This document shows positions 38,616 through 47,903 of a DNA stretch of 64,000 bases, in pieces. Below the pieces are notes generated by a model. It ran no database searches. It saw nothing but the letters and a program-made list of their open reading frames with translations, and was not told where the DNA came from. The DNA is taken from assembly GCF_036492835.1 (NCBI RefSeq), contig NZ_AP025316.1:372001-436000 (forward strand), written 5' to 3'. Both the position numbers and the translations under genes were made by a program. Within the stretch, counting starts at the first letter, position 1; each line of letters opens with the position of its first letter. Origin of the DNA: Fulvitalea axinellae. GTDB taxonomy: Bacteria > Bacteroidota > Bacteroidia > Cytophagales > Cyclobacteriaceae.

Positions 38616-38650
38616 TTCTACTTTTTACCCTGTACTCTTTACCTTTTACT
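38616..38650. repeat. Heptanucleotide-phased repeat beside the GH2 gene 3' end
   Basis: On the minus strand the sequence runs AGTAAAA, GGTAAAG, AGTACAG, GGTAAAA, AGTAGAA, starting 12 bases after the GH2 stop codon and preceded by GATT. Confidence 0.65.
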
Positions 38651-38661
38651 AATCAAAACAA

Positions 38662-41421
38662 TCACCTGAAATCAAACCAATAATCACCTTCCAACGGTTT
38701 TTGCTCGCCGTGTTGGTTGAGGCTGTGCGGTTGGCCGTTCGGGCCGGTGTTGTCCGGGGAGTTGATCTTGGTTCCGATTGCCGGTATGGCGTTCATCAGT
38801 GAGATATTCCCTTCGGGGAACGGTGGGAGCTGGCAGTTTCTGGCCTCGTCCATTTCAGGTGTGAAGAGGTGCAGGAAGCTGTAGTCCGTCTCGCTGACGA
38901 TGGTAAAACTTTGGCTGTTGTTGCTGATTTCGGCCCAATACAAATCGCCGAAATAGCCTTTGAATTCCGGATACACCCATTGAGCGCCTGTGCGGGTATT
39001 GTTGTAGGTGTTGCCCCATTCGCCCAGATTTTGGCCACGGGTACGGTTGTTCCATACACGGTAAGGGCCTTTGCCCAGCCAACGGGCTTTCAGGTCGGGC
39101 GTTTCGGGAAAGTCGAAGGTGATACCCAGCATCTCGTGACGGCCACGGATGTTGAATATCCGGTAGCTCAACTTTACGAGGCCCGACGGGAAGACTCTCC
39201 ACTTGGCCCAGCTTCTTTTTTCGGTGAACCGGCTGAGGATTTCCAGCGTGTCGCCCACCATTTTATGCTCAAGCTTTTTCAGCTCGTACCCTTTTACGAA
39301 TCTTGGTCCGTTGTTGAACGGAATCTCGCCTTTGCTGTTGTGTACCGAAGTCAGCAGGCCGGTTTTTAGGTCGAAGGTAACTTTGATATCGTCGGCTTTG
39401 GCAGTTAGTTTGTCGCCGTTCGTTTCCACGTTTACTTTGCCGTCGCTCTTCGCTTCCTTTACGAATCGCTTTGCGATATCCATAGGGAATTTGATCGGCC
39501 AAGTCCAGGTGTTCACTTTGTTATCTTCTTTGTCAAAAGCTTCGAGTACCAACAAATCGGCGTTCCTGAGCGAGGGAAGGTTCAGCTTCATATAAGCTTT
39601 CAGTCCGGGTTCGGCGCTTGGGAACTGCCCTTTGCCTTGCGCTACGGTTTGGCCTTTGGCCGAAGGAGTAGGCAAGGTTTCGAGCCTCCAAATATAATTG
39701 CATTGGTCAAGGTTGGTGTGCAGGTACTGGTTCTCCACTTTGAGCCTTCCGTCAAAGCTTTCAGGGATATATCTTCTAGTAAACTGAATCGGTGACCACA
39801 CGTCGCGGACGGTGTAGAAGCTGGCTTCCTTCTCGCGGTGCGGACCGAGGATACCGTCGGCGCCCTTGTCGCCGGAGCAATCGATGCTGTCGTTCAGATC
39901 ACGGCGACGGATACCTTCGTCGAGGAAGGCCCAGATAAAGCCGCCTCCGGAGTTTTGGGAGGTGCGCATCTCTTCCCAGAAATCGCTGAGTCCGGCGCCG
40001 GCGCCACCGTCATACAGGGCGTGCAGGAATTCAGTCTGAACGAAAATATCCCTTGAATGATGGAAGGTGTGTACGCCGTAATTATGTGATTTGTAATGCT
40101 GGGCGTCGAAGCCGTTATGGTAATGCGTAGGGTGGTAGACGAAACGCTTTTGCGGGTCGAGGGCTTTGAAAACGGGTTCCAAGTCAAGGTCGTAACCGCC
40201 CTCGTTGCCGTTGGCGAAGGCGACTATGCTTGGGTGGTTCACGTTGGCTTCCATCATTTGGGTCAATACCCTTTTGCCTATTTCGAAATCGTAAGACGCT
40301 TGGTAAGCGCCAAGCTCGTCGAAAACCATCAGACCGAGGGAATCGCAAACGTCGTAGAAATGCTGGTCGTGCGGATAGTGGGCCATCCGGACGGCGTTCA
40401 TATTCATCTCTTTCATCAGGAGAGCGTCCTCAATGCTTAGGCGCTTGCTGGTGGCGCGTCCCCATTCCGGATGCCAGCTGTGGTAGTTCGATCCTTTGAA
40501 CACCATTTTTACGCCGTTCAGATAGATACCGTCGTTCGGGCGGGTTTCCACAGTCCGGAAACCGATACGTTCCTTTTTGGTATGGACAGTTTTACCGTTT
40601 TTAAGCAGATCCAAGCTGAGGACATAAAGGTTCGGTGACTCACAGTCCCAGGTTTTCACATTATTATAAGTATTTTGAAGCTGAACGTCTCCGTTTTTCG
40701 GCAAAGGAAATTCTTTCGCTTCGCCCACTTGCTCACCCGTCACCAAATCATAAAGGGATTGACGCAACGTATATTTTTTCCCTCTGGGTAAAAGCCTTAC
40801 GTCCACGCTAAGACTACCGTCCATACGGGCGTCTACGGCAAAACCTTCGATCCGCTCTTTGGGAGAGATTTCCAAATATACGGGACGGTAAATACCGGCG
40901 ACTGTCCAGAAGTCGCCCTCGCGTTCGGCGCTGTTTACGCTTCCGTTTTTCGACATTTTGTCCACTTCCACACGCAGGCTGTTCTTTTGCCCGTAGTGTA
41001 CCAGTTTGGAGATGTCGTATTTGAACCGATAAAAACCGCCTACGTGTTTGGCGCCGGCTTTTTTGCCGTTGACGAATACGGTGGTTTCCACCATAGAGCC
41101 CTCGAATACGATCTCGACCCGCTTGCCTTTGGCCGATTTGTCTACGGTGAATTCATGTTTGTAGATGCCTCGTTCATCGGCTTTCACCATATTTTTGCCG
41201 AGGCCGTAGCGTGGCGTTCCGAAGCCCTGAGGTTCCCAACTGGAAGGCACCGGAATAGTGGACCACTTGCCGCTGTTCATTCCTTTGGTACAATAAAAAT
41301 CCCAGGATACGGCGTCGTCTATGCCTTTGCCCGAGAGGTATTGGCGCTGGCTTTCCTGCGCCACGGCGACCGTGGCGAAAAGAAACAGGAGCGCCGTCAA
41401 AAATCTAAACTTGCTCTTCAT
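38662..41421 (-). CDS. Secreted glycoside hydrolase family 2 beta-galactosidase-like enzyme
   Basis: A 919-residue LacZ-type GH2 enzyme with a signal peptide (1-21), so it works in the periplasm or at the surface. Domain order: jelly-roll sugar-binding domain (about 35-185, with WDFYCTKGMNSGKWSTIPVPSSWE), immunoglobulin-like domain (about 190-292), TIM barrel (about 293-560), a second sandwich, and a Bgal_small_N-type C-terminal domain (about 660-919, ending near WYFDFR-like residues). The acid/base is Glu407 in AFANGNEGG and the nucleophile is Glu464 in VQTEFLHAL. GKGPYRVWNNRT is typical of the last domain in LacZ enzymes. Substrate may be a galactoside of algal or animal origin. It is a single gene. 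Confidence 0.93.
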   Translation of the reverse strand: MKSKFRFLTALLFLFATVAVAQESQRQYLSGKGIDDAVSWDFYCTKGMNSGKWSTIPVPSSWEPQGFGTPRYGLGKNMVKADERGIYKHEFTVDKSAKGKRVEIVFEGSMVETTVFVNGKKAGAKHVGGFYRFKYDISKLVHYGQKNSLRVEVDKMSKNGSVNSAEREGDFWTVAGIYRPVYLEISPKERIEGFAVDARMDGSLSVDVRLLPRGKKYTLRQSLYDLVTGEQVGEAKEFPLPKNGDVQLQNTYNNVKTWDCESPNLYVLSLDLLKNGKTVHTKKERIGFRTVETRPNDGIYLNGVKMVFKGSNYHSWHPEWGRATSKRLSIEDALLMKEMNMNAVRMAHYPHDQHFYDVCDSLGLMVFDELGAYQASYDFEIGKRVLTQMMEANVNHPSIVAFANGNEGGYDLDLEPVFKALDPQKRFVYHPTHYHNGFDAQHYKSHNYGVHTFHHSRDIFVQTEFLHALYDGGAGAGLSDFWEEMRTSQNSGGGFIWAFLDEGIRRRDLNDSIDCSGDKGADGILGPHREKEASFYTVRDVWSPIQFTRRYIPESFDGRLKVENQYLHTNLDQCNYIWRLETLPTPSAKGQTVAQGKGQFPSAEPGLKAYMKLNLPSLRNADLLVLEAFDKEDNKVNTWTWPIKFPMDIAKRFVKEAKSDGKVNVETNGDKLTAKADDIKVTFDLKTGLLTSVHNSKGEIPFNNGPRFVKGYELKKLEHKMVGDTLEILSRFTEKRSWAKWRVFPSGLVKLSYRIFNIRGRHEMLGITFDFPETPDLKARWLGKGPYRVWNNRTRGQNLGEWGNTYNNTRTGAQWVYPEFKGYFGDLYWAEISNNSQSFTIVSETDYSFLHLFTPEMDEARNCQLPPFPEGNISLMNAIPAIGTKINSPDNTGPNGQPHSLNQHGEQKPLEGDYWFDFR

Positions 41422-41653
41422 CGTGCTATATTTGTGCTGTATGGATTTATATTTTTACCGATCGACAATAAATCATCGGGCGGAGGAGTTTTGCCTTGTA
41501 TAAAACTGGTCGGATCAAGTACCTCAAAAAAGCAATTAGAGCTATGTAGGGCTGGTTTGCAACGGTTTGCGTATCGAAAAAATCCGGGAAGGGTTCCGGC
41601 CTCGGTACCAATTTTTTATGAAGAAAAAATCGGGGAGCAAAATGCATGTTTAT

Positions 41654-41692
41654 AAAAAACGACAGCCCCACGCTTAAGGACGAGGGGCTGTC
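41654..41692 (-). terminator. Terminator of the CDF transporter gene
   Basis: GACAGCCCC (41661-41669) and GGGGCTGTC (41684-41692) form a nine-pair stem; on the minus strand a T run follows. It lies 29 bases after the transporter stop. Confidence 0.85.
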
Positions 41693-41720
41693 GGAACGAG
41701 GTTGGAAATAGATGAGGATT

Positions 41721-42662
41721 TTACCTTTCGTCCTCGATAAGCGTATGGGCGCATGGCGATTCAAACTCCGCTTGGAAAGTGACATGGTTAATGTCGAACT
41801 CGTCAAGCAAAGTCTTCTTTAAATTGTCGAACACCGTTGCGGTATCGCTGATAGGTATGTTTTTTTCAAACTCGATATGGGCTTCCAAATGGGTGTCATT
41901 ATCGTTGAGTTGCCAAAGGTGGGCGTGGTGCATACCTTTTACATCAGGGTGCTCCGTTACTTTTTGGCTAACGGATTCCAGCTGAATATCCGATGGAGCG
42001 AACTGCATCAACACTTTCAAAGTCTGGGTGAGAAGCCCGTACGAAGAATAAATCAGATAAAGAGCCACGGCGATAGACAATAGGCTATCGACCCAATAGA
42101 TCTTGAAATAAAACATCACGGCACCGCCTATAAGCACGGCCACCGACGAGATCATATCTGTAAACAGGTGCAGGTACGCCGAACGCATATTCATATTGTT
42201 GTCGGCTTCGTCCTTGATCAGTAGCACGCTGGCGCCGTTGAGCAAGACGCTCAGGCCAGCCAAAACCATTACGGTCACCGACTTGATCTCGATAGGAGAG
42301 TAAAGGCGTTCTACGGCTTCTTTGATCAGGAAAACGGCGATAACCAACAGCGTAGCCGAGTTGATCATGGCGGCGACGATTTCCGCGCGTTTATAACCGA
42401 AAGTCCGGCGCTGGCAAGAGGGGCGTTTGGTTAGTTTATTGGCGAAGTAGCTAATAAGCAAAGCCACCACGTCGCTGAAATTGTGCAGGGCGTCGGAGAG
42501 GAGGGACAAACTGCCGGAGAGCAGGCCCCCAACCGCCTGTCCGACGGTAATGAGAATGTTGAGGAAAATAGTGACGGCCAGTTTGGTGCCTTTCAGGTCG
42601 CCGTGGTGATGGTGGTGATGACCATGACCGTGATTGTGTCCGTGTGAATGGGAATGGGCCAT
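41721..42662 (-). CDS. Cation diffusion facilitator (zinc/cation exporter)
   Basis: A 313-residue inner-membrane CDF transporter of the ZnT/CzcD type that exports zinc or related divalent metals in exchange for protons. The N-terminus (residues 2-20) is almost all His and Gly, a metal-buffering tail. About six transmembrane helices follow. The metal site residues are seen in SDALHNFSD (helix 2) and HLFTDMISS (helix 5), giving the HxxxD pairs of zinc-transporting members. The C-terminal cytoplasmic domain (about 215-313) has the family's ferredoxin-like pattern with HHAHLWQL and HLEAHIEF. A single gene with its own terminator; no regulator is next to it. Confidence 0.95.
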   Translation of the reverse strand: MAHSHSHGHNHGHGHHHHHHGDLKGTKLAVTIFLNILITVGQAVGGLLSGSLSLLSDALHNFSDVVALLISYFANKLTKRPSCQRRTFGYKRAEIVAAMINSATLLVIAVFLIKEAVERLYSPIEIKSVTVMVLAGLSVLLNGASVLLIKDEADNNMNMRSAYLHLFTDMISSVAVLIGGAVMFYFKIYWVDSLLSIAVALYLIYSSYGLLTQTLKVLMQFAPSDIQLESVSQKVTEHPDVKGMHHAHLWQLNDNDTHLEAHIEFEKNIPISDTATVFDNLKKTLLDEFDINHVTFQAEFESPCAHTLIEDER

Positions 42663-42800
42663 ATCTTTTTTGTCATGTATATATTCGGTTGTGCCAATAT
42701 CGGGAATTTATAGCGCAACCGGGTTGCAATAGGGTGAAAGGCCCTCCGAAATCCGATTTGGGTGATGTTGGGTTCTTTTTTGTATTCCCGGAAATGACAA

Positions 42801-42833
42801 AGCCCGACGGCCAAATTTATTAACCGTCGGGCT
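42801..42833. terminator. Hairpin terminator after the S41 peptidase gene
   Basis: AGCCCGACGG (42801-42810) pairs perfectly with CCGTCGGGCT (42824-42833). It lies between the S41 gene end and the CDF gene start, both on the minus strand. Confidence 0.8.
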
Positions 42834-42865
42834 CTGAATTTCTAGTAGGGAGGGTTTGTTAAGGC

Positions 42866-44368
42866 TTAAAGACTTGTGTCTTTCTTACTGTTAATGATCT
42901 CGATAAGGCGTTCAAGTTGCGTATCTCGGTCTCCTAAAATCATATCAAGATCCGCTTCGAGCTTAATGTCGGGTTGGGTTCCGTTACCGTCCAGCGTTTT
43001 ACCGTTTCGTTGGAGCGATATCATGGTCGAAATTTTATATTTCAGTTCCGAGTTTTTGAGTTCGAAATAAGTGGAACGGCCACTAGACCCGTCAGTGGTA
43101 ACGCCTACGAGTTTTACGTTATCCAAACCTTTGAATGCGGAGGCCAGAATAGAAGACGCACTAAAGCAGCGCTCGTTCATTAAAATATAGACGTTGCCAG
43201 TAAAGGGCTTTTTACCTGTTTTGAGGACCATATAGTGCGGTTCGCTGAATTTTGCGAAATCAAAATCCTTTTCTGGACGGAAAGCTTTGTTGAACCGGTC
43301 AATGGCCTTTCGGTCTTTTCGGGTGAACTTATCGGAGCCGTAGCGATAGAGATACCTTTCGTCCATTCCGTCAATTGTTTTTTTATCGTCGGCGTCAGTG
43401 CGTACGTAAGCCACGTTGGCGACCCACGGACTCTGATCTTTCGCAACGATATACAGGGCGAGCATATTGATGATATCTCGGCTACCTCCCTTGTTGTAGC
43501 GGATGTCGATGATTAGGTTTTCGGCGTGCTGGAAGGTTTTCATGCTTTCAAAAAGGTGATTTTTGAAGCTTGGTTCCTCTTCAAATGAATACATTTTAGG
43601 AATCGCCATATACCCTGTTTTTTTCCCTATCCATGAGGACAGTTTATAGTATTTTTTGTCGTCCAGATAGTCGTCGTACTTTCTTCTGATATCCGCTATG
43701 CTCACATACTTTTCCCTATTAGTACGAGGGGATGCTTCCAGCGTGATTTTTTGACCGTTAGTATTGGAAAGCGTAAGAGCGATCAGGCCACTGACTTTTT
43801 TACCGTTCATATACATAAGCGGGCCGTATTTTCTAAGGTCTTCGGCGCCTCGTGTCAGCATGGAAGCGTATGGAGCCTTAATGTTTTCGGTGGCGAACTG
43901 TGACAAGAAGTCCTGCATTTCGATACCGTTAATTGAAGTCAAGTATGGGAAGTCCGCATTATAAAGGTCATATTTCCTGTCGTTCTTTTTGAGGGCGATT
44001 AGCTTGTTTTGGTAATTGGCGAGCAACATCGGAAAATAAAGCTTGTCCTGGGGAATGGTGTCGAAATCCACACCCGCCCATTTAACCCTAGCGTGGCGAT
44101 CGCCTATTTTAAAAATGATTTTTGATACATTGGAAACAAAATCTCTAGTGTCAACTTCCTCCTTTTCTTTGAGCTCACTTCTGAGCTGGCCGATGGCCGT
44201 TTTGTAGTCGTAATCTGTGATATGGATATAGGAGGAACGTTCTTCTAGATTGTTTTCAAACTGTCGTAAATCTTCCAACGCTTTTTGTGAGCTAAGTTTT
44301 TGTTGGGCGAAAAGGGGTGAGTTCGAAAGTAGGAGTAGTGTGATAAATAATGATCTGAAGAGCGGCAT
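42866..44368 (-). CDS. Exported S41-family serine peptidase
   Basis: A 500-residue periplasmic protein with a signal peptide (1-21). The S41 core is visible as the strand LIIDIRYNKGG (285-295), the nucleophile region CFSASSILASAFK (401-413; Ser403 or Ser405) and the late DGNGTQPDI. The Lys of carboxy-terminal processing proteases is absent after VGVTTDGSSG, and an upstream GDRH (89-92) may provide a His instead, as in tricorn/IRBP-like S41B members. A PDZ-like domain is not obvious. It probably processes or degrades envelope peptides; the substrate is unknown. Confidence 0.88.
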   Translation of the reverse strand: MPLFRSLFITLLLLSNSPLFAQQKLSSQKALEDLRQFENNLEERSSYIHITDYDYKTAIGQLRSELKEKEEVDTRDFVSNVSKIIFKIGDRHARVKWAGVDFDTIPQDKLYFPMLLANYQNKLIALKKNDRKYDLYNADFPYLTSINGIEMQDFLSQFATENIKAPYASMLTRGAEDLRKYGPLMYMNGKKVSGLIALTLSNTNGQKITLEASPRTNREKYVSIADIRRKYDDYLDDKKYYKLSSWIGKKTGYMAIPKMYSFEEEPSFKNHLFESMKTFQHAENLIIDIRYNKGGSRDIINMLALYIVAKDQSPWVANVAYVRTDADDKKTIDGMDERYLYRYGSDKFTRKDRKAIDRFNKAFRPEKDFDFAKFSEPHYMVLKTGKKPFTGNVYILMNERCFSASSILASAFKGLDNVKLVGVTTDGSSGRSTYFELKNSELKYKISTMISLQRNGKTLDGNGTQPDIKLEADLDMILGDRDTQLERLIEIINSKKDTSL

Positions 44369-44726
44369 ACTTGGTTGATTGTGAGATAAACATGAAATAA
44401 GCGCACAAATTACATTAATTTCTTATGAAAATCATTTTGTTTGAGTTTTAAAAGTTCAAAAAAAGACTGATTAAGTTATTTAAATGTTTTTAGTGCAAAA
44501 ATATGGTTTTGATTAAGGAAAATGAAGATCAGTTATTAATACATAAAATTATATGTAGAGCTTTTTCACCATACGTCTTTTGCTATGGCGTATTTGGAAT
44601 GGGACAAGAGTAGAAGTACCGCTGAAGAAATCCAGTACATAGATGATAATAAAGAAAAAGAAATGGCAGAACGGAGGGCTTAAGTTTAGATCAGCTATAT
44701 GCTCTGGGAGAAAAATTTCAACAAAC

Positions 44727-44756
44727 AAAAAGTCCCGCAACTGGCGGGACCTTTTT
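44727..44756. terminator. Terminator downstream of the pnt operon
   Basis: GTCCCGC and GCGGGAC pair around AACTG, flanked by A-rich and T-rich tracts. It lies about 150 bases beyond the pntB stop, in line with termination of the minus-strand transhydrogenase transcript. Confidence 0.8.
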
Positions 44757-44868
44757 TATCGAAATACGCTAAAGGCGCATTGTAGTATCTGTGACTTTAG
44801 GCACTTCAAGTAAATGAGTTTATGGTTGTAAAGGAACGAAGTCCAGGATTTTAACACAATACCCGAGC

Positions 44869-44901
44869 AGTCTCTTTACGTTTTACTATTTACTCAGTAC
44901 C
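44869..44901. repeat. Heptanucleotide-phased repeat beside pntB 3' end
   Basis: On the minus strand it reads GGTACTG, AGTAAAT, AGTAAAA, CGTAAAG, AGACT, starting 8 bases after the pntB stop and preceded by GATT as in the copy at 38616. Confidence 0.65.
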
Positions 44902-44908
44902 AATCAAA

Positions 44909-46294
44909 TTACGCTTGGTTAACCTCGTCCTTGATCTTGTTGATCGAGGCTTTGGCGTCGCCGAAGAGCATTTTGGTACGCTCCCCGAAGAAGAGCGGGT
45001 TTTCGATGCCGGCGTAACCTTTGTTCATACCGCGCTTCATTACCACTACGGTTTTGGCCAATTCCACATCGAGGATAGGCATACCGTAAATCGGGCTCGT
45101 AGTGTCTTCTTTGGCCGCAGGGTTTACCACGTCGTTGGCGCCGATTACCAACACTACGTCGGTAGTCGGGAATTCGGCGTTGGCTTGGTCGAGTTCGAGA
45201 AGCTTGTCGTAAGATACGTCGGCCTCGGCCAAGAGTACGTTCATATGGCCCGGCATACGTCCGGCAACCGGGTGGATGGCGTATTTTACGTCCACACCCT
45301 CGGCCGTAAGAAGTTGCTCAAGCTCGTGGATGGTGTGTTGGGCTTGCGCTACGGCGAGTCCGTAACCCGGTACCACGATTACTTTGCTGGCATACTTAAG
45401 CTGGATAGCCAAGTCGTTCGGCATTACTTCTTTCACCACTTGCTCACGGTCGTTGCCTGATCCGCCCGATCCGCCACTGAGTCCGCCCACGAGTACGTGG
45501 AGCAGGGTACGGTTCATGGCTTCGCACATCAGTACGGTAAGGATAATACCCGAAGCGCCTACGAGGATACCGCCGATGATCATTACGTTGTTACCGTAAA
45601 TCAGGCCGGCGCCCATGGCTCCGATACCGGTGAACGAGTTAAGCAAAGAGATAACCACGGGCATGTCGCCACCGCCGATAGGCGTTACGAACACTACGCC
45701 GTAGAAAAGAGATACGGCCAACAGGGCGATAACGAGGTTGAAGTCGAGAGAGTCGCCCATAGCGATCATAACGCTGATTGCGATTACGGCGATAAGCGTA
45801 AGCACGTTGATCACTTGCGGAGCGGGAAGCTTGAAGTTGTCGCGGAGGCTGCCGTTGAGTTTGCCGTAGGCGATCAAACTGCCTGAGAACGAAACGCTAC
45901 CGATGATCAGGGCGAAAATGTCGGTGAATACCGCTGCGCTCATCATATCGGTGCCAGCCGGGAGGTTGTAAAATTCAACCAAGCCGATCAACATGGCGCA
46001 GGCGCCACCCAGACCGTTGAACAGCGATACCATTTCGGGCATCTTGGTCATCTGGATTTTCTTGGCGGCCACGAGTCCGATACCCGAGCCCAAGGCTACG
46101 CCGGCTACGATCCATCCGTAGTTGTTGTTGCCTTCGATAGGCTCGAACAAGGCTACGAGGATACCGAGAATCATACCCGCGGCGGCGGTAAGGTTGCCTT
46201 TCCGGGCGGTTTCGGGGTGGCTAAGCCCCTTGAGCCCTACAATAAACAGGATAATGCTGACCAGATAAAGCAGGTCGGTTATAGTTTTTTCCAT
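44909..46294 (-). CDS. pntB: NAD(P) transhydrogenase beta subunit
   Basis: A 461-residue inner-membrane subunit of the proton-translocating transhydrogenase, which uses the proton gradient to make NADPH from NADH. About eight to nine transmembrane helices occupy residues 1-265. The C-terminal NADP(H)-binding domain III starts after the Gly-rich GGLSGGSGGSG linker and shows VIVVPGYGLAVAQAQH, the GxGxxA/V nucleotide loop, plus YAIHPVAGRMPGHMNVLLAEA and VIGANDVVNPAA, all family signatures. It is the last gene of the three-gene pnt operon. Confidence 0.97.
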   Translation of the reverse strand: MEKTITDLLYLVSIILFIVGLKGLSHPETARKGNLTAAAGMILGILVALFEPIEGNNNYGWIVAGVALGSGIGLVAAKKIQMTKMPEMVSLFNGLGGACAMLIGLVEFYNLPAGTDMMSAAVFTDIFALIIGSVSFSGSLIAYGKLNGSLRDNFKLPAPQVINVLTLIAVIAISVMIAMGDSLDFNLVIALLAVSLFYGVVFVTPIGGGDMPVVISLLNSFTGIGAMGAGLIYGNNVMIIGGILVGASGIILTVLMCEAMNRTLLHVLVGGLSGGSGGSGNDREQVVKEVMPNDLAIQLKYASKVIVVPGYGLAVAQAQHTIHELEQLLTAEGVDVKYAIHPVAGRMPGHMNVLLAEADVSYDKLLELDQANAEFPTTDVVLVIGANDVVNPAAKEDTTSPIYGMPILDVELAKTVVVMKRGMNKGYAGIENPLFFGERTKMLFGDAKASINKIKDEVNQA

Positions 46295-46341
46295 CGTATT
46301 CTATATCAGTGGGGTTCCGGCAGGGCCGGCAATGTTCCCGT

Positions 46342-46656
46342 TTATTTCTTTTTCTTCTTGAACATTTCCAACATACGGTTGGTCACGGCAAAACCGCCGG
46401 CCACGTTGATCATGGCCAAGGCGATACCCAAGGTTCCGAGAACCAACGAGAAGTAGTCGCCCGCTTCGGCACGGCGGATCAGGATGATGGCGCCGATGAT
46501 TACCACGCCGCTAATGGCGTTCGCGCCCGACATCAATGGCGTGTGCAGTACGGTAGGCACTTTGGAGATAATCTCCATGCCCAAGAAAGAGGCGATAACC
46601 AGGATGGTGATCATCCCGAAATTCTCGCCGATAAATTGGATAAGTATTTCTAGCAT
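46342..46656 (-). CDS. pntAB: NAD(P) transhydrogenase alpha subunit, membrane part (PntA-2)
   Basis: A 104-residue subunit with three to four transmembrane helices, equal to the C-terminal membrane part of a full-length alpha subunit. FLGMEIISKVPTVLHTPLMSGANAISGVVIIGA is the conserved helix pair of proton domain II (quoted as motif TPLMSGANAISG). It ends in a Lys-rich tail. The separate domain I and domain II genes show that this is the three-subunit form found in many Bacteroidota and alphaproteobacteria. It lies between pntAA and pntB on the same strand. Confidence 0.95.
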   Translation of the reverse strand: MLEILIQFIGENFGMITILVIASFLGMEIISKVPTVLHTPLMSGANAISGVVIIGAIILIRRAEAGDYFSLVLGTLGIALAMINVAGGFAVTNRMLEMFKKKKK

Positions 46657-46671
46657 GGTGGTTCTTTTTGT

Positions 46672-46721
46672 AGTAAAAAGTAAAGCGTACTCAGTAAAGA
46701 GTACCGTGTGCGGGGTAAGAG
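46672..46721. repeat. Heptanucleotide-phased repeat between pntAA and pntAB
   Basis: On the plus strand this reads AGTAAAA, AGTAAAG, CGTACTC, AGTAAAG, AGTACCG, TGTGCGG, GGTAAGA, keeping a seven-base phase over about 50 bases. It faces the opposite way to the copy at 46753-46789, forming a head-to-head pair inside the operon. Confidence 0.65.
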
Positions 46722-46752
46722 AGGCGGGATTTATAGGCTAACAGCCTTGCCC

Positions 46753-46789
46753 AAAGTACTCTTTACCCTTTACTGTTTACTTTGTACTA
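46753..46789. repeat. Heptanucleotide-phased repeat beside pntAA 3' end
   Basis: On the minus strand it reads AGTACAA, AGTAAAC, AGTAAAG, GGTAAAG, AGTACTT, five clean heptads within a few bases of the pntAA stop. Confidence 0.7.
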
Positions 46790-46793
46790 TACA

Positions 46794-47903
46794 TTAAGCA
46801 TTCTTAGCGTAATAGTTTTCCTTATTATGGGTGATGCAGCTTTTGGCTACGATCTCGTTTTCGAAATCGAGTTCGCCTTGCTCGTTCCACAAGAGCTTGA
46901 GGTAGTTCTCGATGTTCTTGCCGTAAAGGATTGAAGCGTGCTGGGCCACTTCCTCGGAGAGATTGGAGTGTCCTACTACGCTTACGCCGTTGTATACCAC
47001 GGTTTCTTTGTCTTTGGTCACTTCGCAGTTACCGCCGGTTACCGATGCCATATCGATCACTACACTGCCCGCTTTCATGCGGTCGAGGGTAGTTTTCGGT
47101 ACGAGTGTCGGCGCTGGGCGTCCGCGAAGCAGGGCGGTGGTGATGACGATGTCGGCCTTCTCGGCTTTGTCGGCGATCAGTGCGGCCTGTTTCTTTTTGT
47201 AGTCGTCCGACTGCTCTACGGCGTAACCGCCGGCAGCTTTGTCGTCGGTGGCGCCTTCCACCTCTACGAATTTGGCTCCGAGACTTTCCACTTCCTCTTT
47301 AGAGGCCGCGCGGGTATCGAAGGCTTCCACTACGGCGCCCAGACGGCGTGCGGTGGCGATGGCCTGAAGACCGGCTACTCCGGCGCCGAGGATCAGTACT
47401 TTGGCGGGCGGGATGGTGCCCGCTGCGGTGGTGAGCATCGGCATGTAGCGAGGCAGGAAGTCTGTGGCTTTGAGCACGGCGCGATAACCCGCGATCGAGG
47501 CCATTGAAGAAAGTACGTCCATTGACTGGGCCAGAGTGGTACGCGGCACCATGTCGAGGCTGAAGGCCGTGATTCCTTTCTCGGCAAGGAAAACGGTCAG
47601 TTTGTCGTCGTTGAAAGGAGCGAACTGGCAAATCAGGATAGCGCCCGGCTTGAGGCTCTGCGCTTCCTCTTGGTTGATCGGATCGATTGAGAAGACCAAG
47701 TCGGCGGTGGAGAGGACGGTTTTCCTATCCGTGGCCTCGGCGCCGGCGGCAGTGTAGTCCTTGTCCGAAAATTGGGCGTTGGCTCCCGCTCCGGTTTCCA
47801 CCTTCACCTCGAATTTGTCCTTGAATTTCTTCACGGATTCGGGGCTGATGGCCACGCGCCGGTCGTCCGACTCTTTAAGTATTCCTAATAGCATGGTACT
47901 CAT
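46794..47903 (-). CDS. pntAA: NAD(P) transhydrogenase alpha subunit, NAD-binding part (PntA-1)
   Basis: A 369-residue soluble domain I subunit that binds NAD(H). It has the alanine dehydrogenase/PntA N-terminal domain (GILKESDDRRVAISPESVKKF at the start) and a Rossmann domain with VLILGAGVAGLQAIATARRLGAVVEAFDTR, where GAGVAG and the acidic residue select NAD. MVPRTTLAQSMDVLSSMA contains the mobile-loop RxxxAQxMD region contacting domain III. A second Met three codons in is an equally good start. It is the first gene of the pnt operon; the gap to pntAB is 137 bases and carries two heptad repeats. Confidence 0.96.
   Translation of the reverse strand: MSTMLLGILKESDDRRVAISPESVKKFKDKFEVKVETGAGANAQFSDKDYTAAGAEATDRKTVLSTADLVFSIDPINQEEAQSLKPGAILICQFAPFNDDKLTVFLAEKGITAFSLDMVPRTTLAQSMDVLSSMASIAGYRAVLKATDFLPRYMPMLTTAAGTIPPAKVLILGAGVAGLQAIATARRLGAVVEAFDTRAASKEEVESLGAKFVEVEGATDDKAAGGYAVEQSDDYKKKQAALIADKAEKADIVITTALLRGRPAPTLVPKTTLDRMKAGSVVIDMASVTGGNCEVTKDKETVVYNGVSVVGHSNLSEEVAQHASILYGKNIENYLKLLWNEQGELDFENEIVAKSCITHNKENYYAKNA

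Larger units (their letters stand above)
38217..38661. other. Intergenic region with two repeat elements
   Basis: This 445-base region between convergent genes holds the 38238-38290 inverted repeat and the heptad block at 38616-38650. A 67-residue open frame at 38339-38542 has no credible protein character. Confidence 0.5.
44369..44908. other. Intergenic region between S41 peptidase and pnt operon
   Basis: This 540-base stretch is mostly AT-rich and holds the S41 gene promoter region, a hairpin at 44727-44756 and a heptad block at 44869-44901. A 63-residue frame at 44549-44740 overlaps the hairpin and is not believable as a gene. Confidence 0.5.

Noticed and set aside
41427-41434. TATATTTG, an exact -7 consensus on the plus strand
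   Set aside because: It points into a region with no plus-strand gene, antisense to the GH2 leader; likely chance.
42866-44368. S41 gene considered as carboxy-terminal processing protease (ctpA)
   Set aside because: The catalytic Lys and a clear PDZ domain are missing; S41B-like is a better reading.
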